From positions 20,723,208-20,787,207 of the forward strand of contig NC_089323.1 of assembly GCF_036669915.1 (NCBI RefSeq): DNA of 64,000 bases, written 5' to 3'. The position numbers and the translations under genes are program-made. Shown here piece by piece: positions 24,733-36,400 of the stretch. The notes under the pieces are model-generated. The model saw only the letters and a list, made by a program, of their open reading frames with translations. It was not told the origin of the DNA and searched no databases. The DNA is from Pocillopora verrucosa. Its lineage: Eukaryota > Cnidaria > Anthozoa > Scleractinia > Pocilloporidae. Position 1 is the first letter of the stretch, and every line of letters starts with the position of its first letter.

Positions 24733-24936
24733 TTAAACTCTCACGAGTGACCAAGACAGGACTTCTCCTTACAATAGCAATGCAACATTAAGCACATGTG
24801 ATGAAAATCAAGAAAAAAATCATTAATGGGGTTATTTGTTGACCCCATGCCAAATTCTCCATACTAACATCATAAGAACTGTATGGCATACTGTAAGGAG
24901 AATAACTTATGAGATCTTGGAAGTGAAAGAGTTAAC
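24733..24936 (-). mobile_element. MITE family 1, reverse copy
   Basis: A reverse-oriented copy of the roughly 200-bp element whose ends read CCTTTAACTCCCAAGATCT and GGGAGTTAAAGGG. Its interior matches the other copies (TGCCATACAGTTCTTATGAT type, here complemented). It lies just left of the tandem duplication. Confidence 0.7.
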
Positions 24937-25123
24937 GTGTGCCTCTGGTCTAGGCCTTGTCAATGTTAATTTCACTATTTCGTTCTCGATTTTTATACCA
25001 AGCTTATATGTAGTCTGGGACGTGTCTTTAAACTGCTATTTTCATTTTGGTACATTATATTAGCCGACGCTTTTTTTATCCAGTTAGTATCAATTTTACC
25101 CTTTTTCCACACCTTTAAATTTA

Positions 25124-27410
25124 GGATGAGAGCGCCCCTGAATTTGAACATTATATAACTGGCAAATAGCAGAGTTTTAGTTCTGATGTCATCTTAGAGT
25201 CAAAACACTTCTTCCCTCAGAATGTTTGCACACTTGATCCTAACATTACGTTGTCGACTCGTTACATTTTGACTTAAATTTGCTCTCTGTTTCATGGCAA
25301 GTTCCCCACAGCTCTGTGGGTTGAGCATTGGACCGCGAAACCGCGGTACCAGATAGGGCGCAGATCCCGTCCTGGAGAACTTGCTGTTTTTTTTTTTTTT
25401 TAATTTTTTTAATTTCATTTTAGAGTTTTTTTTCCCTTTTTTTTCGGTGATTGTTTCCATTCTCTATGTTATACCAAGCCTATAAATAGTCTGGGATGTA
25501 TTTGTATACCGGTTTTTTCTCATTAGCCAACGTTTTTTTCACCCACTTTCAGGCAAGTTTATCTCTCGAGTGTCGGGATTTACTGATATTTTCGCAGTTT
25601 TTCTTTAATTGTAAATACTGTACGTTATTTGGCAATGCTCCTTTGGTCGTACAGGAAGTTGTCTAAATTTTTATAAGTTGTTTTAACCACAAAAGGTTTA
25701 TCAATCATCAGTCACGTGGTGCAGACTGCACTGAAGTCTCGTAACTGTCGCTACAGTAACAAGAAACTTCACCGGGCTACACAAGGGCGAATATCAAGTC
25801 GTTCCCAGATATCACACCCTTCAGTTCTCCCCTTAATCATAACAATTACAATTTACTCAAATGTGATTGGTGCTTTAGCTGCTTTATTCTTCACGAATCA
25901 TTCTGCACAGTTTTAATTGGACAATGTAATCAGACAGTTGGCTGTAATCGAGCAGTTGAAATTTCGAATCATGCTCAGTCCTTTCAGCCAAATCCACCAA
26001 TCACAGAATTGATCACAACCACAGCAACAACCACTTATCCTAAAAAAATGGTGAAATTTCCAAAGTTGAATTTTTCACTTAGACTTTGTCTCTACCACAG
26101 ATATTTGTCCTAAAGTTATTGTTGTTTTCGGAAATTGTAAAGGTTATGATTAATTGGTAACAGGATTTTTGTCTTCCAATTCTGTCTGTTATAATACTCG
26201 TAATTGACAAATCGTTAATCACTCGTGTGATTACGGACCGAATTGGACTCCACTCGGTCCTATTACCATTATAAATCACATAGTTGACTTGAAACAGTCA
26301 AGCTCTCAATGAGCAAGAGTGTGTCAGCCAGAGACTTCTCTGGAGAGATTGTAAAAACATGGTGTAAAACAATTGGAAATAGGGCTTTGAAATGAGCCAA
26401 GACCTCTATAGGAAACCCTTTCTCAAACATACGACTGTTTTATTTACGATAAATCATCGTTAAAATGTCTAAATATTTGCTAGAGTTTAAATCATTCAAA
26501 TATATCAGCGTTATGCTTACTATTACCTAAAGGAAACATCTTCCGAACACTTTTTACTAGTCTATATATCTCTTCATAAACGTATGACCTCTACCACCTC
26601 ATCTGTTAATAACTTTTTACTCTTATTAACATTTCACCTAAAAAAAAATACAGCTACATCCTGATAAAAAAGTGATATTCGCAGAAAATAAATAAGACAG
26701 TGTACAGATATAACCTTATTAAAAAGAAATAGGCTGACAAAAAGTTCACTATCAACTAGTTCTTATACGACTGATGTGGTACCACTTCAGTTCATAAGTT
26801 GATCATTATGCCGTCAACTGTAATATCTGCACCCTCCGCTTGAGGAATTTTGTTGCATTGACCTGCAAAGAGAGAAAGAGCTGCCTTAGAGGAACTATAA
26901 AAACAACTTTAAGTAGAAGAACACCTAAAAAGAGTATAAGCAGGATTCTCTGGAGGGGTGGGGACAGGGTCAGTTCGACACTAGCGACCCAATGGCATTT
27001 GAGGGTAAACCAGGATGTAAGATTATCATAAATTATCACCTTTTTTCTAAATAAGTTGAGGGAAAGGGGCGGGGATCTTGCACTTTTGGCAAAGAAGGAA
27101 TGGGAGGGAAGGGGAGGGAGTCATATGTACCCTGAGACCTTAAAGGTAACTTCCTTTTCAATTTAATTGAATGCAGATTTGGGCAAACATCACATATAAA
27201 AGAATAAATAAAAGAAATACAGATGATAAACGATGGATGAGATTTAAAGGACTGTACAAGAAGAAAATGAAAAGTTTTAGTTGAATGTTTTCAGGAAGAA
27301 AATTCAGATAGATTCTTTCTACAAGTCTCCGCACTTTCAACTTAGGGATTGATTGGTCCGCATGTTGAAATAATAGCACACCCTTATAAACTCACTCCTT
27401 GACTTTTAAT
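25124..27410. other. 3' flank of FRRS1-like A, non-coding
   Basis: No exon is supported. It is matched throughout by 43518-45812. It contains a tRNA-like SINE fragment near 25303-25400 and AT-rich sequence. Confidence 0.6.
25303..25400 (+). mobile_element. tRNA-derived SINE fragment or tRNA relic (copy A)
   Basis: The stretch GCTCTGTGGGTTGAGCATTG resembles a tRNA D-arm/A-box region. It is followed by an anticodon-stem-like GACCGCGAAACCGCGG and a degraded B-box (GGGCGCAGATCCCG), then a T-rich tail. The pairing is poor, so it is not a working tRNA. The counterpart is at 43703-43800. Confidence 0.45.
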
Positions 27411-30400
27411 TTAGCTGTCGTGATCATGTTCGTGAGATTCTCCGTCAGCGATTGCAATCAGCACCAAAAGTGCAATCACAACACCAACTGAAACAAGAAC
27501 CGTAAAGGCGAACAGAAACTTGCGTTTATTTACAGCCTGCAAAAAGGAAAAAAAGCAGCAACAGGTGAGAACCGAAAGAAAACATCCACAGAGAGTATTA
27601 CCCTATTTGCACACAAAGCTTGGACGACTGGAAGAGAAGGAAATTAAGAATTTTTCCTTCAGCAGGAGTTCACAAAGAACGCATTTTACGTCACCTATAT
27701 CGCTGATCATAATGCACTGGCTTCATTTAACCTTTCACTCCCAAAATCTCATTAGTATTTGTCCTCACTGTCTGTCATACAATTCTTATGGTGTTTGTTT
27801 GGAGAATTTGATATTGGATCAATAAATAATCCCCAAATAAGTATTTTTCTTTGTTAACATCACTTGTAATTGTAAGGAGACATGCTGTTTTAGCACACAT
27901 GTAGTTTAAGGGTTAAGGCATGAAAGCGTTTAAATTCGTTAAACTTCCTCGGGACCAGAATTAAGCATAGCAAAAGATACAACAAGACAAGATATAATGA
28001 AACGAATTTTCATACCGGAACGCCAGGGGGCTGCAATTCAACATTACCATCTGTCATTCAAAAAGACGTAAAAATACAACAAGAGTCACGTAACTAGCTC
28101 ACACGAAGGAGATTAGAATCAATCGAAAATGGCCAAAAGAATAGTAAGTTCTTTTACTGAAGAATATGACCATTTTTGAACGCTTTAATCTCACTTTGAA
28201 AGAATTCCTTAAAATAGTGTATAAAATCTAGACACTGACTGATCTTGACGGGCAGTTCTGATTGATACTTAGCTTCCTTACTACACAAGTAATCACCTTC
28301 TTTCCCTCCCGACGGACCGACGTTGAAAGATGCTCCGCCACGCGACGTCGTCAAAGTATCGTAAATGTCGTAAGCAACCACAAGAATCAAAGCCACACAA
28401 TAGGCGACCATGGGGTACAAGGCGGGGTCACCTAGCCTTGAGTGAGGAAGGCGAAGACCAAAGAACACAGTCACCACTGTGAAGTTTAACAAAGAAAAGT
28501 TTAAGACGTATTATATAAATAAAAATAAGGGGTTAGTATCTAAAGAAATTGCTGAAAACCATCAGTGTAAATTGGAGATAATTTCAGCCACTAATCTGTT
28601 TGACAGTTCAGTGATCTCTAAAGTGCGTGACTTTGTATGAAGTTTAAAAGAAAGTCGCAAACGTTTCCCGCACAGTATCATCTTTCTTTAACTCCTGAGA
28701 TCTGCTTTGCGATTCTCCCATCTACTGAGTTAGTTTCCATTTTCTATATTAATTAATCAAGGGAATCTGGTGTCACAGTGTATCGTTAATATAACAAGGA
28801 GTTACCAGTTTTTCAGTTCAAGAAGCTAAAGAGCTGCGCCAGTGATCATTCTAAAGTTATTTTGATTCAAAAGACTCCTTACCAGCCAGGATCAGTGCAG
28901 ACAGCCCCACACCACGATGGGCCCAGTTGAAGATGTAGCGTCTAAAGAAAAGCAACACCAACAATAAGGAACATAAACACTGAGGATACATAAGCGAAAA
29001 GAAAGAAAAAAAAATACTCTCCAAACATACTTTTCTTCTCCGGGGTGGGGTCTGAATACTGCCATAATTGGTTGAATAACAGCGAGTACCAGTACAAATA
29101 TACCAGTGATTGGATGAGCGCCAGCTTCCTGTGAGTAAAAGAAAAAAGAGGGCTGGGAACTATCTATCCATGTAGCCAATCGATAGGCCTAGTACAAGCC
29201 TAGCCTCTTGTTCAATCAACAATCCACCTCTAGAAAACTCTAGACTAGCGCTGTGCACCGGGGATATGACGTAAATTGACGGTGTCACTGGTTAACTGGT
29301 TGTGATTGGCTGAGGCGTCACGCAGATTAGGAAGACAATGATAATGATGCATTTATATAGCGGATTCTCCATATGAATATTTTTTAATGCACATATATCA
29401 TTTACATCATTTACATCAGTTTTTAGAGGACTGTGGCTAGACTGCTTAAGGCAGTTAACAAAATTTTTTAAAGGAAATTTCACTTTGCGAGAAGTGCGTG
29501 GGTTCTCTAATGTCCCCAGCTAACCAATATAGAGAAGATACAGGATACGAAGATTTAGTCCTACCTTGGTCCAGCGACCAGCATGAACAAAGATGAGGAT
29601 AACTCCAAGAATAGTAAGCACAACTGTCAAGGCCATTAACAATCGGTGAAGCTGAGAGATAACAATCAAAATATGGACCAATGTCAGTATCTGAGCGACA
29701 ACGGACCTATCCCTCCCCTGACATAACAACAGTCAATTAATAACAAGTTAGGGTTCATGTTGGGTTTGGGGAGAGGTAGGTGCGTAGTTGCTTAGATACT
29801 GGAATTTATCCAAAATATTTCACTTTTCCAGCAAACCCGTAAAAACTTTCTGTAAGTTTATCTTTCATTATCATCAGCGAATGAGAAACTAACTCCGAGC
29901 TGTTATATCCCCAAATAACAAATCAACACGATACTTAGAATAAAAAGTGAAGTACGGTGCTCCTCCCGTAAACGTAATTACCGACAAGTGTTTTGATAAA
30001 ACTGTGTTTGAAAGAATAAAAGTCTTACCGTAAACCACATTTTGGTACCAAGTAGAACCCTCTGGCCAAACAACACCTTCATGTGACGAGCAATGAACAT
30101 TCCAATCGATGCAAAGCCAATCCACGCAATAACCATCAAACAGCCTGTGAGAAATAAGGGGTCAAGACTGAAAATACTTTCTCATTTTGCACACTATTGT
30201 TTAAAATTGGACGGTAGTGTCTAAAATGGGATACTAACGTCTAAAATTGGACACTAGTGTCTAAAATCGGACACTTGTGTCTAGAATCGGACATTAGTTT
30301 CTAAGATCAGACACTAGTGTAGGAATCATCTGATAACGTTGAAGTTTGCGGTTAAGTCATTGGTTCTCAAAATGATTAAAGCTAGACATATTATACTTTT

Positions 30401-33400
30401 GTTTTACCGTGTTAGGAATTTTCCAAATATCTTTTGTTAATAATTGACGTGTTGCGCGTAATGTATAGCACCATGAAATCGGTCGTCGATTGTTCGAGAT
30501 TTATCAGGTTTAAAATAAATATTAGATTAATTAGACTATTGTGAATTTTTCCCAAAAATGGTTTCTTTGAATGAACTTCGTTTTAACCACAGTATCAGCT
30601 CTCTTACCATGAACCTGTACCAATGTAATGCTCTTCTCTGCTGCAACAAGCTCTCCCTTTGCACAGACGTCCACTTTCTGAGGGCTGGTTTTTGGAGTTG
30701 TGGAGTGTATGCCTATCTTGTCTCCACCTGTTTATTAAGAAAAGCATCAATATCAGTATCTGAGAAACTGCACATCTACCCCCCCCCCCAACCCAACTGC
30801 AGGCAACCGATAAGAAGTTAGGCTTTATCTTGAGTTTGGGGAGGAGTAAGTGCGCAGTTGCTCAGACACTGACATTGATCCAAAAACCGTTCACACTGTC
30901 AAACAATGAATACATATTTACTATTAAAAAAAAATCACTTACTCATAGGGCCGCTTGCATACACAAGATGCCATGTCTTCGTAAGATCCACCATCTTGTC
31001 ATCTTTCTTCTTCCTTTTAAAGCTATTTTAAATAACGACAACCGTGTTTTATTATCTCTCATTTCTAGAAAGGGAAGAATTTCTACCTAATTTCTTGTAG
31101 TATTTCTTCCTCTGGTGTTTTCATATCATTAAAAAGTTAGAGGAAAACGGAACTAAGCACAAACGACAAAATAACCCTACCCCACCCCTGACACTCTGGA
31201 TCCGAGGCTTCCTGGCCTCGGTTTAGGGAGGAGACTCCAATGGCTTAGGATCAAGATGTCCAGATTCGAACCTTGACTGGTTCATCATGTTGTGATTTTG
31301 AGCCATAATTTACATTCTCAGTGCCTCTTTAAGCTCAAGGACAAAAATAGGAGTCCATGAAAGTTAAGGAAAACTTGTAGGTTTGATCCACTTGTGATAC
31401 TCTCGCAGATGGAATGGGACTTACCGACAGGCAACAACTCCATCTTTTGATTCAGCAAGAGTTACAATAATAGAGGCGGGTGTCTGGAATACAAAAATAC
31501 GTCAATTATCACACATATAATCGAAACTCGCAAAAACTCAGTTTATCTGCGCGTTTTCATCTCTATACTCATTATTTCATGTTGTGATCCATACAAGCTA
31601 TATCTAAACTGGTAACCTGGTAAAAATACCGCTGGGCAGTTGAGGATGCCAGGTACTTACAGGGGTGGTCTTCGTAGGTCTACCGTACCCTTGGTCGGCC
31701 ATATAATGTTCTACAGTGACATTATTCTTGACTTCAGCGCATATTAAGGCATCGGTGCCATCCTAAAAACAAGCAAATAACAAGCAGTGCTGTCAACGAT
31801 TTGATCATTACCACCAGAACAGAAATGGCTCTTTTTCATTGCGTGACAGAATGATGTTCCACAGTGATTGTCGTGGGGGTTAGGACCAGTTAACCCTTTA
31901 ACTCCCAAGATCTCATTAGTAATTCTCTGACATACTATTCTTATAATGTTAGTTCTGAAAATTTGTTATTGGATTAACTAATAATTGAAATTTTTCTTGA
32001 TCCTCAACACTTTTCTGTTTCATATTGTATTGATATGGTAGGGAGGAGTTCTGTCTTGGTCACTCATGGGAGTTAAAGGGTTACAGAGATTACCGAAGTA
32101 AGTAAGAGGAAAGGTAGAAATTAAACAGGAACCTTCACTGGGTAGTATGCAGCCTGAACTGCAGATCACTTGTTTAATCAAGTCATGACTAAGGTCATAC
32201 TTCCTTCTGATTGGTTGAATTTTTTGCCAATCACAGAGCACTGTGTAGCAAAACCAGACTAATCCCAGTGGTCAGTCAATAGCTGCCTTGGATACTTAGC
32301 AAATTCAATTGTGCCAACATATTGTGACATCATAATGTGACATATAAATCTGACAAAGCACTGTGGTTAGAAGAAGAAACAATAATGTTACCTTGACTCA
32401 TGAGTTTAATGTGACATATAAATCTGACAAAGCACTGTAGTTAGAATAAGAAACAATAATGTAACCTTGACTCATGAGTTTAACGTGACATATAAATCTG
32501 ACAAAGCACTGTGGTTAGAATAAGAAACAATAATGTTACCATGACACATGAGTTTAAAATTTCAATAACTACAATTTATTTTTCTCACCATCTTGTTCTT
32601 TTCACTGTTAAAACCAATGGCCCCCCATTGTTTCTTGGTGCTAAGCTCAAATTCCACTGACTCACACTGGTCCCCCTCTGGTTTTATGGTCACAAGATAT
32701 TCACAGTCTTTGCTGGACTTGCAATTTGCAGGCTCAGAATAGCAGCTCTTTGTCTTCCCGCATCCATCTTTGGTTATCTTTTGTGACTAGAACACGAGAG
32801 TAAAACCCTTGTGAATGACACTCTGCAAGGCCAGATGGGCAGGTTCACTCATTTGGCTCATAGCGGTCAGCGGTCATCATGGCGGGAAGAAGCAAAATTT
32901 TTAGTTCGCCTATACTTTGGTTTCTTTTTGGCTTTTCTCTGTACATATTGGCATGTTCAAGTGGCAAAGATGCACACATCGGATTAGATATGCGCCTCGT
33001 CAAAGTAAACAAGCAAAGCTGGGATAATCATTGGTTTTTGAAACCGATATCATCCATTTTGTTTCGACTCAATATCCGCCATATTGGATTCGTGTGGAAA
33101 GCTCGAGTCAGATTCAGGAATTCGAGAGTCAACTACTACAGCAACTCCGATGCAAGCTTCAACTTTGAATATTTACAACTATGTGGCGACATATGTCCTA
33201 ACCCGGGGCCTGCTTCCCCTCTGTTTGATGCACTTCACGTGGTGAGAGACAATGGAAAGCAAGGAGTATCCATCGGTCACTCGAACGTGCGAGGCCTCCG
33301 TAAGAACCTCCCCGAAGTGAAAATACTTTTACAGCATACCAACCTGGATATCCTAACCATTTCTGAAACGCATCTGACACAAGATATAAGCGATAACGAA

Positions 33401-36400
33401 GTAAACATCGATGGATACCGAATTCTGAGAAGAGATAGGTCACACAAAGTAGGAGGCGGAGTCGCTATTTACTTTAACATTAGCCTAGATTGTGTACGTA
33501 TATCCAAATATGACAACGACGGCATTGAAGCTCTCTGGATTGAATTGAAAGCTCACTCGCAAAGATTACTTGTGGGTTGTGTATATAGACCTCCTGACGT
33601 TACATCTTTCTTTGATGAATTCAACCAAGTATTGAGTACAATTTGGATGTCTCGCAGGAATGTTGTGATCGCTGGTGACTTCAATTCAGATCAGCTTGCT
33701 ACTAATGGAAATGGTGCGAAATTCAAACGCATCTTACAATCTTATAACTTTTGTAACATCATAAAAGCACCCACAAGAACCTCAGCACATTCTAACACTT
33801 TGATCGATCTGATTTTGACTATCAATACCTCAAAGGTCTCAAAGTCTGATGTGATTGAGTATTGCATAGCTGATCACAAATTCATCTACGTTATCTACAA
33901 GCTGAAGATCAGGAATCCAAAGCCTTTTATTAAATATGTCCACAACTTCAAGAACGTGTTGGAAAACCCGAAAGACTTCAAACATGACCTGGAAAGTGCT
34001 CCCTGGTGGGTCTGTTCCACCTTTGAGGACTTGGATGACATCACTTGGGCTTGGAATTGCATGTATAATGTTATTGCAAGCAGTCACATTCCCTTACGTA
34101 AAGCCAAGGTTAGAAAAAATTCACTACCTTGGATGAACAGTGAGATCCGGAAAGAGATGAATAAGAGATATAAACTTCTGAAAGCCTGTGATGGCACACC
34201 CGCTACTAATAAACTCTGGGTTGATTACAAATCCTCTAGGAACAAAGTATCTAAGATGCTACGACGTGCTGAAGCTCAATATTGGAAAAAGAAATTTACA
34301 GAGACCAAGGACTCAAAATCTTTCTGGAAAACTGTGAACGAGGCCACTGGAAAACCTAAGAATAAACATATTGGCCCCCTCAGAGATGCTGAAAATAAGG
34401 AAATCACAAATGACTACGAGAAAGCTGAACTGATTAACTCTTACTTCATAAATATTGGCAAGGAACTAGCTGAAAAATTCCCCGAAGCTGATGAACCCCA
34501 TCAATTCATGTACAGAGTTACCCCCACTGTGCAGGTCTTGGAGGTCAACATCAACAAACTCAAAACTGATATCAAGACAATTAAAATTAACAAAGCATCT
34601 GGTCCTGATGGCATCTCTTCTCGTAGCTTAGCTATTGCAGGAACATCCGCCCTAGAGGGCATTGTAACTGTTTTCAAGAGCAGCATGGCTCAGTCCAGCT
34701 TCCCTAACACATGGAAGATTGCAAAAGTTAATGCAATCTTTAAAAAAGGAAACCCAGCAGATGCTTCAAATTATAGGCCAATATCACTTTTAAGTATCCC
34801 CAGCAAGCTGCTCGAAAGCCAGATCTGCAACATAATTGATACCCATCTGAACAGCTGTGGCATAAAAAGCTGTAAACAGTGGGGGTTTAGCAAGGGACTA
34901 TCGACTGAAGGAATGCTTACCTCTATGACTGAAGGATGGAAGACAGCAATTGACAATGGTCTGACAGTTGGAGCAGTCTTTATTGACTTCCAGAAAGCTT
35001 TTGACACTGTCCCCCATTATATTTTATCGCATAAACTACACGCCATTGGAATATCAGGATCTCTTCATGAATGGCTAATGAGCTATCTTACTGATAGATG
35101 TCAATTTGCTGAAGTTAATAATTGCAGGTCGGTCACTGACTATGTGCGATATGGAGTCCCTCAAGGCTCGCTTCTTGGCCCCCGGCTCTACACCATATAT
35201 GTTAATGATCTCCCTGACCACATCGACTCGGGAGATCTATACATGTATGCAGATGACACTACAGTTTACTGTATTGGACCAAATGTTGACCAGGTTATGT
35301 TGTCACTAAATAAATCATTGGAGCAAGTTCTCCTGTGGAGCATTAAGAATCAGCTAACCATCCACCCAATTAAAACTGAAGCAATGATACTAAGTAAAAC
35401 CTCTTTTGTTGGGCCTATACCTCCCCTCCACTTTAACACTGGCCATATCGACCTGGTTAATTACACCACTTGTCTTGGAGTTAAAATTGACAATAAGCTG
35501 ACATGGTCTGTGCACATTGACTCAGTGAAGAAATCTTTTACGCAGAAGGTTGGAGCGTTGAAGAGAATGAGAATCCTTCCGAAGAAGGTTCTCGAGGAAA
35601 TATACTTTAAAACAATTATCCCCAGTGTAACGTATGGAATTTCGGTATGGGGAAATTGTTCTCCTTCCGCACTGAACTCTCTAAACCATATTCATGCAAG
35701 AGCAGCTCGTATTGTGAATAACCTCGACTCAACGATGGCAGATGACACATGTCTCATGAAATCCGACTGGCTGCCCATCTCTTACTTCTATAAAAAATCT
35801 GTACTGTTTCTCTTGCACAAAGTATATTTTGGAACAACGACCCAGTCGATATGTGAACTGTTTTCTAAAAGAGTTTCTTCTAGATCTTCTCGTGTTCCTA
35901 ACCAATTTAATGTCATTAGATTTAGATCAGAGACCGGCAGGAACTCCCTACGATACAGAGGTCCTGTTATTTGGAATTTTGTAAATAGATTAGTTAAAGT
36001 ACCTGAAAGTTTTTATTCTTTTAAACAAATTTTACGTAAACATGTTAAGACTATTGACAATTTTTCATTTGAGAAAGAGGCAACAGTAGTTGCCAACAGA
36101 AAGGACCATTTCATTTACTTTTAGATTTATATGTTAGTCTTAGTGAACACCATTTTATTTGTATATAGTAGTTCTAAGTTATTATTGCAATTTTTATATA
36201 TATGTAATTCTTAATATTTAGTATAGTAGGTCCACATCAGCCCTTTGGCTGCCTTTCACACAACCTACTTATCAAATAAAGAATGTATGTATGTATGTAT
36301 GTATGTAAGCTCATTCCTAAGGTTCTTCCCCTCCCTATATTAGCTGGGCCCATTTTTTGATCATTGGGCTCACCTGAAAGCTCTCTGTTGAAGTCCCACT

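Larger units (their letters stand above)
32824..36343 (+). mobile_element. Non-LTR retrotransposon (LINE, CR1/L2-like), full ORF
   Basis: Boundaries come from comparison with copy B: homology stops after GAATGACACTC at 32823 and resumes at CTGGGCCCATTTTT at 36344. It has a short 5' leader of about 55 bp, one long ORF, an AATAAA at 36275 and a (TGTA)n tail at about 36282-36307. About 36 bp after the tail (36308-36343) match nothing I could find in B. No target-site duplication is visible, as expected if insertion came with, or was followed by, target deletion. It is antisense to FRRS1-like A, inside the intron after the Reeler exons. Confidence 0.88.

Noticed and set aside
31191-31310. Possible second tRNA-like element (box B-like GATTCGAACC)
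   Set aside because: Only the B-box-like string is present. No A-box at the right distance or pairing stems were found.
33185-33211. Viral origin suggested by the 2A-like motif
   Set aside because: The same ORF carries a LINE endonuclease and reverse transcriptase with a (TGTA)n tail, and 2A motifs are known in non-LTR elements. No viral capsid or polymerase signature is present.
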